Notes under the pieces: generated by a model
The model's input: the letters and a program-made list of their open reading frames with translations, nothing else
Database searches by the model: none
Told to the model about the DNA's origin: nothing
In this document: one piece after another, positions 43,625 through 53,800 of the stretch
Position numbering within the stretch: the stretch's first letter is position 1
Layout of the letters: every line of letters begins with the position of its first letter
Program-made: the position numbers and the translations under genes
From: JBCCXL01 sp039191605
GTDB taxonomy: Bacteria; Acidobacteriota; Thermoanaerobaculia; Multivoradales; JAHZIX01
Direction of reading: 5' to 3'
Length of the DNA stretch: 64,000 bases
Assembly: GCA_039191605.1 (NCBI GenBank)
Contig: JBCCXL010000002.1
Coordinates: forward strand, 186,001-250,000

Positions 43625-46147
43625 ATGAACCATACACCGTCCCCACCAGGCCCTGAATCCACCCCTCGCAGTCATGCCAATCATCGCGCCGGCTCAGGCC
43701 TGAGCTGGAGCTCTGCGGTGCTCGATCTGCGCCACGGCCTGCGTTCCCTGCGCCGCAGCACCACCCTGGCGGTGCTCGGAACCTTCATCCTCGCCATCGG
43801 TCTCGGGGCGGTGATCACCCTGTGGGCGGTGATCGACGACGTGCTGCTCTCTCCCCTGCCCTATCCGGAACCGGAGCGCCTGATGAGCCTCTACGGCTAC
43901 GATCGCACCACCGGCAATGGGCGCTTCTCCGCCTCCTACCCCGACCTGCTGGACTTCAAGCGCGAGGCCTCCGGCGTGCAGCCGCTGATGGCCTGGGCCC
44001 CGCGAACCTTTCCGATGACCGGCGACGGCGGCGAGCCGCTGCGGGCCCAGGTCGGCGTGGTGACCCATGACCTGCTCGCCACCCTGGGCCGACAGCCGGT
44101 GCTGGGGCGCTCCTTTCAGGCCCAGGACGAGGTTCTCGGCGCCGAGCCCGTCACGGTGATCTCGCAGGCCCTGTGGCAGAGTCGATATGGCGGAGATCCC
44201 CAGATGGTCGGTCGCACCCTGCGTCTCGGTGAGGTCCCCTACACCGTCGTTGGGGTGATCGATAGCGGTCCGGCGCTGCCGCAGAACGCTCAGCTGTGGG
44301 TGCCCGCGGGCATCCAGGAGAGTGCGGAAATCCGCGGCGTCCACAGCCTGAACGCCTTGGCCCGGCTGGCGCCAGGGGTCCCTCGAGAGGCCGCCGAGAC
44401 GGAGCTAGAGGCGATCGCCCAGCGACTATCGGAGCTCTACCCGGAAGAGAATCGCCACCGCGGAGCCCGCCTGGTCCCCCTGCTGGAGAGCCAGGTGGGC
44501 TCGGTGCGCCCCCAGCTGGCGCTGCTCTTCGGCAGCGTGGTCCTGCTGCTGCTGCTCGCCTGCGCCAACGTCTCTGGCCTACTGCTGGCCCGCGCCGCCG
44601 GCCGCGGCCGGGAGATCGCCACCCGGCGGGCCCTCGGCGCCACCCGGCGGCGAGTGGCGAGCCTGCTAGCGATGGAATCCCTGCTCATCGCCGCCGCCGG
44701 CGGCGCCCTCGGCTGGCTCTTCGCCCTCGGCGCCGTCGCGTGGCTGCGGCGCTACGGCCCCGTGGACGTACCGCGACTGGACACCGTCGCTCTCGACCCT
44801 TCGGCGGTGACGGTCGCGCTCCTCACCGTCCTGGCCACCGCGATTCTCTCCGCCCTCGCGCCGATCTTCACCCTCGGCACCGCCGACCTACAGAATTTGC
44901 GCAGTCACGGCGGCCACAACGCCACCAGCCGGCGCCTGCGGCCGGCGCTGGTGGTCACTCAGGTCGCCCTGGCGGTGGTCCTCGCCGGCGGTGCCGGGCT
45001 GCTGCTTCGCTCCGTCCAGGCCCTCAACCAAACCGATCCCGGCTTCGAGCCCCAGGGACTGCTGGCAGTGCAGCTGGAGCGTGCGGTCCCCTTCATCTCC
45101 CCGCAGTGGCCGGATACCGTCGCGTTCTTCTCGCAGCTCGAGTCGAGGCTGCGCGGCGAAGCCGGGGTTCTCGCCGTCAGCAGCGCCTACCAGGGGCCGA
45201 CGGACGCCGGCTGGACCAGCGGCTTCACCGTCGAGGGCCTGCCGGAACCGGAGGAAGGAGAACGCCCGGAGGCGGTCTTCCGGCCCGTGACCCCCGGCTA
45301 TTTCGACACTGTCGGAGCCCGCTTGGTAGCCGGCCGCTTCCTGCGCTCGGCGGACGACGCCCAGGCCGCCGGCGCGGTGGTGGTCAACGAATCCTTCGTG
45401 CGGGCGCACCTGGAGGGTCTCGAGCCCCTGGGGCGCAAGCTCCTGCGCCCTTCCTGGTGGCAGCCAGAACGAGGTGACTTCACCATTGTTGGGGTGGTAG
45501 AGGACGTGCTCTTCGCCGGCGTCGAGGCGGGGCCGGTGCCGGCGATGTACTACCCCCACGCTCAGCAGCCGACACCGATGATGTCCGTGCTGCTGCGGCT
45601 CGACCCTGAGGCGACGGGAAGCACCGACGGCACAGTGCTGGACGCCACGGCCGTCGTCGCCGCCCTGCGTCGGCATCTGGCGGAGCTCGAGCCGGAGCTC
45701 CCGATGGGACCGATCTCCTGGGCGACGGACGAGCTCTCTGCGGGCAGCGCCCAGCGCCGCTTCCTCTCTGTCCTGGTGAGCGCCTTCGCCACCATCGCTC
45801 TGCTCCTCGCCGCCATCGGCCTCTACGCCGTGCTCTCTACCTCGGTGCGCCAACGCCGCCGAGAGCTGGGGGTGCGCCGAGCTCTCGGGGCGAGCGCCGG
45901 GCAGCTCGCTCGAGGAGTCATGGCGCGGGCTCTCCTGCTGGTGGGCCTCGGCGTCACCCTCGGCACTCTGGCTCTAGCCCTAGCGTCCCAATCCCTGGAG
46001 AGCCTGCTCTACCGGGTCAGCCCCTTCGATGCCACCACCCTCACCGCCGTCGTCCTGCTGCTGGCCCTGGCGGCGGTGGCGGCGGGCTGGTGGCCGTCCC
46101 GCCGGGCCGCGGCGGTGGATCCCGCCGAAGTGCTGCGTCAGGATTAG
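43625..46147 (+). CDS. ADOP-family ABC transporter permease (MacB/FtsX type)
   Basis: 840-aa inner-membrane permease with two FtsX/MacB modules. Each has a periplasmic MacB-type core (for example DLLATLGRQPVLGRSFQAQD; GYFDTVGARLVAGRFLRSAD) and FtsX helices with the signatures EIATRRALGATRRRV and ELGVRRALGASAGQL. The N-terminal motif LRHGLRSLRRSTTLAVLG is typical of the acidobacterial duplicated orphan permease family. No ATPase gene is adjacent, as the orphan name implies. The ATG at 43625 has GGGAG 6 nt upstream; the earlier start at 43568 is less likely. It ends 34 bp from the convergent second CHAT gene. Confidence 0.9.
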   Translation: MNHTPSPPGPESTPRSHANHRAGSGLSWSSAVLDLRHGLRSLRRSTTLAVLGTFILAIGLGAVITLWAVIDDVLLSPLPYPEPERLMSLYGYDRTTGNGRFSASYPDLLDFKREASGVQPLMAWAPRTFPMTGDGGEPLRAQVGVVTHDLLATLGRQPVLGRSFQAQDEVLGAEPVTVISQALWQSRYGGDPQMVGRTLRLGEVPYTVVGVIDSGPALPQNAQLWVPAGIQESAEIRGVHSLNALARLAPGVPREAAETELEAIAQRLSELYPEENRHRGARLVPLLESQVGSVRPQLALLFGSVVLLLLLACANVSGLLLARAAGRGREIATRRALGATRRRVASLLAMESLLIAAAGGALGWLFALGAVAWLRRYGPVDVPRLDTVALDPSAVTVALLTVLATAILSALAPIFTLGTADLQNLRSHGGHNATSRRLRPALVVTQVALAVVLAGGAGLLLRSVQALNQTDPGFEPQGLLAVQLERAVPFISPQWPDTVAFFSQLESRLRGEAGVLAVSSAYQGPTDAGWTSGFTVEGLPEPEEGERPEAVFRPVTPGYFDTVGARLVAGRFLRSADDAQAAGAVVVNESFVRAHLEGLEPLGRKLLRPSWWQPERGDFTIVGVVEDVLFAGVEAGPVPAMYYPHAQQPTPMMSVLLRLDPEATGSTDGTVLDATAVVAALRRHLAELEPELPMGPISWATDELSAGSAQRRFLSVLVSAFATIALLLAAIGLYAVLSTSVRQRRRELGVRRALGASAGQLARGVMARALLLVGLGVTLGTLALALASQSLESLLYRVSPFDATTLTAVVLLLALAAVAAGWWPSRRAAAVDPAEVLRQD

Positions 46148-46181
46148 CTCTCCTGGTCTGCTGGGGTCTCTGGGGCGGTTC

Positions 46182-49100
46182 CTAGGGAGCGGCCCCCACG
46201 GCCACGTGGAGGATCGCCGCCGGCTGCCGAGGGATTCTTGGCGGCGGCGGCAGCAGCGCCCGGTGGTGGCTTCGGGAGGGCTCCGGTAAGGACGGAGACC
46301 AAGACCTCTCAGAGCTCCCGCTCCATCGCCCCTGCACCTGAAAGGCGGCCCAATAATAGGGATCGGCGAAGGCTCCGCCGGAATCCCTCAGCAGAGCCAG
46401 CTGCGCCTTGCGCAGCGCTCCCGAGGCCCCCAGGTCAGGCTCCACCAGGGCGGGGTAGAAATTGGCCATCACCTGCGCCGCGGCGCGATCGTCGAGATCC
46501 CACAGGCTCACCATCACGGCGGATGCGCCGGCCGCAAAGAAGGCCCTGGTCAGGCCCACCAGCCCCTCCCCGTGAACCTCCTGGCCGAGGGCGGTGCGGC
46601 AGGCGGAGAGCACCACCAGATCCGCCTGGAGGCGAAGCTGATACACCTCGTGAGCGTAGAGGGAGGAGAGATGGAGCTCCCGCCCGCTGGGATCAAAGCG
46701 CGAGAACACCAGACGCGAGAGATCCGGCAGCTCTTCCTCCAGCTCCCCGTGAACCGCGAAGTGTAGATAGCGATATCCCTCCAGAGGCATGCGCAATAGC
46801 GCCCGGGGACGGGCCTCGAAGCCGAGCAGGACATCCCCACGGCCAGCCGCCGCCAGCACCTGCTGCGCCTCCTGGCGAGAATGGAGCAGACGAGGCAGAG
46901 GGCGCAGTCCTTTGGGGCGGTGGGGCAGCCGGGGATCATCTGCGCTCACCACCGGATCCGCCACCACCAGCGCGGCCCCGGGCCCCGGAATCCCCGGCCG
47001 GCGTACCCGAGCCAGGGCCGACACGCTGGCCATGTGCACAATCTCGTGGTCCTCCACCAGATAGCGAGCCTGCCCCGAGGCGCCGCGCCGCAGCAGGGCG
47101 GCGAAGGGAACATAGTGCAGCGGGCCATCAGCCACCACCAGAAGCCGGTGACGGGGCAAGAAACGGGGCAAGAGGATGCTCCCCAAATCCTCCAGCCGGT
47201 GCCGGGCCCTGACCGCCTGAAGCTCCCGATCCCCCCTCGCCAACGCCTGGTGCAGCTGCCGCGCCAGATGCCCGATCTTCTCCGCCCCGGGAAGCTCGTG
47301 TACCTCCAGCCCGGCCGAGTCCACCACCCAGAGATAGGACCGCTCCGGAGCGAGATGAAAGAAGAGCAGCGCGGTCTGCTCATCGAGCACCTGTCGCATC
47401 ATCTGGTCCAAGCTCAGGGAGCTAGGAGCCGCGATCTCGTTCCCTTCCGAGGCCCGCAGGACTCGCAGCTCTGCCACCAGGCGGGCAAGACGGGCGCGAT
47501 TCTCCGGAGTTTGTCGCTCGAGGGATTCCGCCGGCAGAGTCGACAGCTCCCGATCCAGCTGCCGCAGCAGCTGTCGCTCCCGCGCCGCCCCGCCGGGATG
47601 CACTCGAACGGCGGCCGCCAGGGTGTGGAGCAGGGAGCGGCCGCGGGCGCGCTCCGCCACTTCCAGGGCCTCCGCCGCGGCCCCCCGGGCTCCTTCCCTC
47701 GATTCCTGCATCAGCAGCTCCACCAGCTCCCGGTAGTGATCCTGGTGTCGGGCGAGATAGAAAGCGCCGAGAGAGAGGTCCCGCATCGAGGGCGGATCCC
47801 CTTCGATACGGTCGATGGCGAGCCCCAGCAGTCGCCGGGCCTCCACCCGCTGCCCCAGGCTGCGATGACAGCGCGCCAATCCGAGGAGCGCCGCGGCCTC
47901 CCCGTCCCGGTCCCCCTCTTGTTGGAACAGAGAAAGAGCCTCGAAGTGCAGCTCCAAGGCCTCTGCCGGGCGCCCGTGGAGGAAGAGCTGCCAGCCGAGA
48001 TTATGATGGGTCCGAGCCCTCAGCGCCGTCCAGTGGGCGTGGCGCGAGACTCGCTGAGCCGCTCCCCCAAGGCCCCCTCCGCCGAACCCTCCCGGGGGCA
48101 TCGAGTCCAGCAGCCGATGGGCCCGAAAGTGAGCCTCCAAAGCCTCTTCCTCAGCCCCCAGGCGGTGATACACCAGGCCGAGGCCATCGAGGCTGGCGAC
48201 CCGGCCGAGGAGATCTCGCCTCTGGCCGTAGGCGTCCAGGGCGCTGCGCAGGTAGAAGAAAGCGAGGGAGGGTCGTCCGTCCTCGAGAGCCACCAGCCCC
48301 AGCAGCTCGAGGGATTCTGCCACCTTCTTCTCGTCGCTCTGCTGTCGCCGCAGCGCGAGAGCCCGCCGCAGAGCGGTTCGGGCCTCGTCTCCCCGGCCCA
48401 CCTCCCGCAGCAAGGCCCCCCAGCGATGCAGCACCTCCGATTCCAGCTCCGGGTCCGATCTGCCTTCGAGCCATCGCAACACCTGACGAAAGCCCGCCTC
48501 GGCGCTCTCCCATCGCCCCTGACGACGGTCCAGCTCAGCGCGGGCCAGGCCGCTGCGGGAAGCCGCCAGAACCCAGCCTGCACCGTGACGGTGGGCCACC
48601 GCCCGGTCTAACAGCTGCCGACTCTCCTGGGGTTTCCCCAGCTGCAGCAAAGCCTGCGCCAAGAGATCATCCGCCGCCGCTCGATTCAGCCCGAGACCCA
48701 GATCGGCAAAGGTCTCCCCGGCGGCCTGCAGCGAACGAGCGGCCCCTACGGTATCCCCGAGGCCCATCAGGGCTTCGCCGCGGCCGAGCCGGGAGCGCGC
48801 TACACCCTCCCGATCTCCCGCCTGCCTCCAGCCCCTCAAGGCCTGCCCCAGGGAGATGGCGGCGGCTCTGAGCACCTCTTGCTGCCCATCGTAGCCGTCA
48901 CCGGAAAGCTCCTCTAGGTCGAGCTCCAGCGCCCGCTGCCCACGGTGCTCGTCCGCCGCCGCCCGGGCGCGAAGGCGTTGGTAAGGCTCGGGAGATTCCG
49001 CCAGCAGGCTCTGGAGGTCATAGCCTCCGATAGCCTCCCCATCCCCGAGATGTCGCACCTCCACCAGCAGCTCCGCCTCCCGCTGGAGCAGCAGCTCCAC

Positions 49101-49517
49101 CGTGTGCACAGGTCCACTCCCGAAGCTCTTGCCCAGCTCTCGTCCATCTCCATCCCGTACGCTGACCTGCAGCTGTGCCCCCCGCCCTCGTACCGCGAGG
49201 CGCAAATAGGAATCCGTCGACACGAAGAGGGAATAGCGGTGCGTCTTGCCGCGGGGAATTCGCTGCTGAACGACCGGGAGCTCGGGGCGCAGCCACCGCG
49301 GCCGCGGCGCCGCAAAGGGATCCGGCTCGTGGGATGCGGGCTGCCGCTGGGAGCCCTTCGATGCCTCCGCCACTCTCTCCGGGACCGAGGCCGGGAGGGT
49401 ATTCTCCCCATCGGTCATCACCCAGACCAGAGCAGCTCCCCAGACGATCGCCCACAGGCAAAGGCCAAAGACGAGCAGAGAATCAAGTCGATAACATCTA
49501 AAAATATAAATATGCAC
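46182..49517 (-). CDS. Membrane-anchored PPC-TPR-CHAT protein
   Basis: 1111 aa. N-terminal anchor LLVFGLCLWAIVWGAALVWV (14-33), a beta-rich PPC-like region (about 80-165: HRYSLFVSTDSYLRLAVRGR; ELLVEVRHLGDGEAIGGYDL), then TPRs to about residue 640. The CHAT domain has His923 (HFAVHG) and Cys973 (SACRTA), an intact dyad. It differs from the first CHAT protein in lacking the C25-like part; a short Pro/Arg tail ends the chain. GTG 49517 is the only start that keeps the anchor, and it coincides with the predicted transcription start, so the mRNA may be leaderless. Probable role: envelope protease or scaffold. Confidence 0.85.
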   Translation of the reverse strand: MHIYIFRCYRLDSLLVFGLCLWAIVWGAALVWVMTDGENTLPASVPERVAEASKGSQRQPASHEPDPFAAPRPRWLRPELPVVQQRIPRGKTHRYSLFVSTDSYLRLAVRGRGAQLQVSVRDGDGRELGKSFGSGPVHTVELLLQREAELLVEVRHLGDGEAIGGYDLQSLLAESPEPYQRLRARAAADEHRGQRALELDLEELSGDGYDGQQEVLRAAAISLGQALRGWRQAGDREGVARSRLGRGEALMGLGDTVGAARSLQAAGETFADLGLGLNRAAADDLLAQALLQLGKPQESRQLLDRAVAHRHGAGWVLAASRSGLARAELDRRQGRWESAEAGFRQVLRWLEGRSDPELESEVLHRWGALLREVGRGDEARTALRRALALRRQQSDEKKVAESLELLGLVALEDGRPSLAFFYLRSALDAYGQRRDLLGRVASLDGLGLVYHRLGAEEEALEAHFRAHRLLDSMPPGGFGGGGLGGAAQRVSRHAHWTALRARTHHNLGWQLFLHGRPAEALELHFEALSLFQQEGDRDGEAAALLGLARCHRSLGQRVEARRLLGLAIDRIEGDPPSMRDLSLGAFYLARHQDHYRELVELLMQESREGARGAAAEALEVAERARGRSLLHTLAAAVRVHPGGAARERQLLRQLDRELSTLPAESLERQTPENRARLARLVAELRVLRASEGNEIAAPSSLSLDQMMRQVLDEQTALLFFHLAPERSYLWVVDSAGLEVHELPGAEKIGHLARQLHQALARGDRELQAVRARHRLEDLGSILLPRFLPRHRLLVVADGPLHYVPFAALLRRGASGQARYLVEDHEIVHMASVSALARVRRPGIPGPGAALVVADPVVSADDPRLPHRPKGLRPLPRLLHSRQEAQQVLAAAGRGDVLLGFEARPRALLRMPLEGYRYLHFAVHGELEEELPDLSRLVFSRFDPSGRELHLSSLYAHEVYQLRLQADLVVLSACRTALGQEVHGEGLVGLTRAFFAAGASAVMVSLWDLDDRAAAQVMANFYPALVEPDLGASGALRKAQLALLRDSGGAFADPYYWAAFQVQGRWSGSSERSWSPSLPEPSRSHHRALLPPPPRIPRQPAAILHVAVGAAP

Positions 49518-49523
49518 AAAATA

Positions 49524-49553
49524 ATTATAACCAGACGTGCCATTACCCGTCTA
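49524..49553 (-). promoter_or_regulatory. Promoter of the second CHAT gene
   Basis: Minus strand TAGACG (plus 49548-49553), 18-bp spacer, perfect TATAAT (plus 49524-49529). Initiation 6-7 nt downstream falls on or next to the GTG start codon at 49517. An AGACG/CGTCT inverted repeat lies across the spacer. Confidence 0.65.
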
Positions 49554-49617
49554 GAGAGAAGCTCCCCCCCCTCGCCAAATACGGCCGAAGGGCCCGATGC
49601 CGCGCTGGGTGGGTGCC

Positions 49618-50622
49618 TCAGCCCCCGGCCTGTAGCACCGTAGCTCCCCAATGCAGGCCAGCGCCAAAGCTCACCAGGAGCACCGTGCCCTCGGCGGGCC
49701 ACCCTCCCTGCTCTCTCAGCTGATCCATGGCGAGGGGGATGGAAGCCGACCCGGTGTTACCGAACTCCCGAACGTTACTAAATACCTTCTGAGGATCGAT
49801 GCCCAAGCGCTGGGTCAGGGCCTGAAGAATGCGCTGATTCGCCTGATGGGGCACCACCAAGTCGATATCCTTCAGCGCCAGCCCGGCGCGCTTCAGCACC
49901 TCCTGGCTCACTTCCGCCATTCTCCCCACCGCCTCGCGAAAGACCTCCCGACCGTGCATGAAGACCGCCTTGTGCTCCCCCCGCTGGGCACCCTCCAGGC
50001 TGAAGGGGACGCGGGTCCCTCCCGCCGTCAACCCCAGGAGATCCGCCCGCCCGCCGTCGGTGCCGGCCTCGGCGGCGAGAATCCGCGCCAGGGAGCTCTC
50101 TCGAGCGCCCCCCACCACCATCGCGCCGGCAGCATCGCCGAAGAGCACGCAGGTGTTGCGGTCCTCCCAATTCATCAGGCGGGTCAACAGCTCCACTCCC
50201 ACCACCAGCACTCGCTCCCGAATTCCCGACAGGACCCGCGCTCGGGCGACGTCCAGGGCCTGAAGAAAACCCGCGCATCCGCTACCGGCGAGGTCGAAGC
50301 TGGAGATCTTGTTGAGGCCGAGGCGCTCCTGGAGAAAGGCGGCGGTATCCGGTAGGTAGGCCTCCGGGGTGTCCGTGGCGACGATCAGCTCGTCGATCTC
50401 GCCGACCTCCAGCTCGGCATCCTCCAATGCCGCCCGGGCCGCCGGTTCCGCCAGGTCGATGGTGCTCTGATCCTCGTCGGCGATGCGCCGAGTCTCGATC
50501 CCGGTGCGCGCGACGATCCACTGATGGCTGGTGTCCACCCGCTGGGCCCAGTCTTCATTGGTCATGATGTGGTCGGGCACATAGGAACCGAGACCCCAGA
50601 TTTCTGCCTGGTGTGGGCGCAT
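49618..50622 (-). CDS. fabH: Beta-ketoacyl-ACP synthase III
   Basis: Thiolase-fold condensing enzyme starting fatty-acid synthesis from acyl-CoA and malonyl-ACP (334 aa). The triad is visible: Cys116 in GSGCAGFLQAL, His259 in VPHQANQR and Asn289 in FGNTGSAS; DTSHQWIVARTGIETRRIA is the usual N-terminal block. The Cys motif reads GSGCAGF where E. coli FabH has NAACAGF, so substrate preference may differ. The ATG at 50622 has AAGGAG 5 nt upstream. It is not in a fab cluster here, which leaves open a specialised acyl-priming role. Confidence 0.92.
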   Translation of the reverse strand: MRPHQAEIWGLGSYVPDHIMTNEDWAQRVDTSHQWIVARTGIETRRIADEDQSTIDLAEPAARAALEDAELEVGEIDELIVATDTPEAYLPDTAAFLQERLGLNKISSFDLAGSGCAGFLQALDVARARVLSGIRERVLVVGVELLTRLMNWEDRNTCVLFGDAAGAMVVGGARESSLARILAAEAGTDGGRADLLGLTAGGTRVPFSLEGAQRGEHKAVFMHGREVFREAVGRMAEVSQEVLKRAGLALKDIDLVVPHQANQRILQALTQRLGIDPQKVFSNVREFGNTGSASIPLAMDQLREQGGWPAEGTVLLVSFGAGLHWGATVLQAGG

Positions 50623-50827
50623 GATGTCTCCTTGTCGTGGGTTTCACGAATTCTAGCCTCATCGAGGCGGCTTCATGGCGCAACTCCTAGGAGAAATCTC
50701 AAAAGCGGCCACGAGTCACATCTTTCCGCCAATCCATAGCTCCCCCCCACCGGACTGATCTTCCCAAACCCGACGACGGACTATCTGACGGACTATTTAA
50801 AGCGACAATCGTATAGATTGAGTGCCC

Positions 50828-53800
50828 ATGCAGAGTACCGACCTCAACCTCTCCCCAGAATCCCCTCAGCCGCTGCCCTACCGCGGCCCTGCGCTGATTC
50901 GCTTCGCCGTCGAGCGCCGGGTCACCATGGCGATGGCGGTGCTCGGCCTGGTGGTGCTGGGGATCGTGTCTCTGAATCGGCTACCGCTGGAGTTCCTTCC
51001 CGCCTTCTACTCTTCCAGCATCACCGTCACCGTGCCCTACCCCTCTTCCTCACCGCGGGAGATCGAGCGCGAGATTCTGCGCCCCCTGGAGGATGCCTTC
51101 GGCACTCTCCAGGGTCTCGACACCCTGACCACCAGCGCCAGCGCCGACAGCGGCCGGGCGCGCCTGAGCTTCATCGACGGCACCGACATGGACTTCGCCG
51201 CGGTGGAGGTGAGGGATCGGCTGGACCGCGCCCGAACCCGGCTGCCGGCGGATGTCGAGAACATCTCTCTACGCCGCTTCCAGAGCACCGACATCCCGGT
51301 GCTGCGCTTTCAGATCACCGCTCCCTGGCCCGCGGAGCGCCTGCATCGCTACAGCGATGAAATCCTGCAGCGTCGGCTGGAGCGTCTAGAGGGCGTCGCC
51401 CAGGTGAGCATCAGCGGATTGCGCACGCCGCAGGTACAGATCCGCATCGATCCTCAGCGACTGGAGGCCCACGGCCAAGACCTGCGAGTCGTCGCCGCCA
51501 CCCTGCGCAACAACCACCTCAACCTGCCCGGCGGCGAGATCCGGGAGAATTCCCGCCTCTGGCAGGTGCGCAGCGTCGGCGAGCTTCGCACCCTGGACGA
51601 GATTCGAACGCTGCCCCTGGACGGCAGCGGGCTGCGGCTGCGAGACATCGCCGATGTCGAGTACGCCTTCAGCGAGCAGGAGAGCTTCAACTTCCTCAAC
51701 GGCCGCGAAGCCCTGACGGTCTCCATCAACAAGACCTCCACCGCCAACCTCCTGGAGGTGGTGGACCGAGTCAAGGCGGAGCTGGATCTGCTGCGCCAGG
51801 AGCCGGCGGCGGAGGGCCTCCAGCTGCACATTTACAGCGACTCCTCGCTGGACGTGCGCAAAGGCCTGGGGCAGCTGCGGGACGCCGGCCTGCTGGGCGG
51901 CGTGCTGGCGATCCTCGCGGTGTTCTTCTTTCTGCGTCGACTGCGAACCACGCTGCTGGTGGCCATCGCCATTCCCGTCTCGGTGGTGGCGACCTTCGTC
52001 CTGCTTTACCTGCTGCGGGAAGCGGGCGCGGTGACCACCACTCTGAATATCGTCAGCCTCACCGGCCTGATGCTCGCCCTCGGAATGCTGGTGGACAACT
52101 CCATCGTGGTCATCGAATCGATCTTCCGCCACCGCAACGAGCACGGAGTCGAAGCTCGTCGCGCCGCGGTGGAGGGAACGGCGGAGGTGGCGCTACCGAT
52201 CACCGCCTCGACCGCAACGACGGTGTGCGTCTTCCTGCCGCTGATCTTCCTTGCCGAAGGCGGCGGCAGATTTGCGCGCTTCATGAACGACATCGGCGTC
52301 ACCATCATCATCGTCTCGGTGGCCGCCTGGCTCATCTCCCTCACCGTCGTGCCGATGACCGCCGCCCTGCTGCTGTCCAATCGCGGCACCTCTCCGGCCA
52401 AGGCCCTCGGTCCCCTGGGCGATCTCTACGTCGCCTCTCTGCGACTGACGCTGCGCTTCCGACTGGTCTTCGTCGTCTTGATGGTCGTCCTGCTGGCGTG
52501 GTCCTGGAACCTGTTCAGCGGCATCGATCGCACCTTCAGCTCTCGCAGCGCCGAACGCTCCGTCACCGTCTTCGTCGATACCCCGCGCCAATACACCGTG
52601 GAGCAAACCCGCGCTCTCCACGAGGAGGTCTACGAGCTTCTAGACTCGCGGCGACAGGAGCTGGATATTGCGGACATCTCCAATAGCTACAGCCGCACCG
52701 GGGGCCGATCCCGCGGAGGATGGCAGCGCACCCGGCGCTTCGAGATCTACCTGGTGGATGAAGAAGAAGGCCAGCTCACCACTTTCGAGGCGAGAGACCG
52801 GATCCGCGAGCTGCTGCCCGTCAAGGCCGGCGTCAACCTGCGAATCGCCCAGAGCGCCGGGCTCGGAGGAGGGGGCGGAGGGATCGAAGTGGAGCTCAGC
52901 AGCGACGATGCCGCGGTGCTCCAGCTGCTGGCGAGCCGGGTGGTCGACGCCCTAGCGCAGATCCCCGGGGTTCGCGACGTCGATACCAGCCTGGAATCCG
53001 GCGCCGAGGAGATCCGGGTCTCCGCTCAGCGGGAGCGTTCCCTGCAGAGCGGGCTGTCGACTCAAGACGTCGCCAATACCGTCTCCCGGGCCCTCTCCAG
53101 CCGCCCCGTGGGCCGCATCCAGACCGCCGACCGGGAAGTCGACATGATGCTGCAATACGAGGACGAGAGCCGCCGCACCCTCGACCAGCTACAGCGCATG
53201 GCGGTTCCCATCGGCGCCGGCCGCTCGGTTCCCCTCGGGTCGGTCGCCGACTTCACCCTGGAGCCCGGCCCTGAATCCATCGAGCGGGAAGACCGCCGGC
53301 CGCAGATCGAGATCACCGCCAACATCTCCGACCCCTCGGCATCCTTTGCCGCCCTGCGGGCAGCGGGCCAGGTGATGGGCTCCCTGCCGCTGCCGCCGGG
53401 CACCGAGTGGAGCTTCGGCCGCTGGGCGAGGCGAGCCCAGCAGGATGCCGGAGAATCGAATTTCGCCCTGCTCTTCGCGGTGGTCATCATCTACATGCTG
53501 ATGGCCGCCCTCTTCGAAAGCTTCCTCCAGCCGCTGGTGATCATGTTCGCCATCCCCTTCAGCGTCATCGGCGTCGGGCTGGTGATGAAGCTCGCCGGCC
53601 AGCCGCGGGACAACATGACCGATCTCGGCCTGGTGATCCTGGTGGGCCTGGTGGTGAACAACGCCATCGTGCTGCTGGATCACATCAATCGCCTGCGGCG
53701 CCAGGGCCTGAGCAGAACCGACGCCATCCTGCTCGGCGGCCGGCATCGCCTGCGGCCGATCCTGATGACGGCGGTGACCACCATCTTCGGGCTGCTGCCG

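Noticed and set aside
46881..48611. 576-codon plus-strand frame opposite the second CHAT gene
   Set aside because: Gln/Arg/Pro-rich shadow of TPR and CHAT coding sequence.
37728..49517. Type III-E CRISPR (Craspase) TPR-CHAT effector
   Set aside because: No gRAMP/Cas7-11, repeat array or adaptation genes nearby, and both proteins have N-terminal export or anchor signals.
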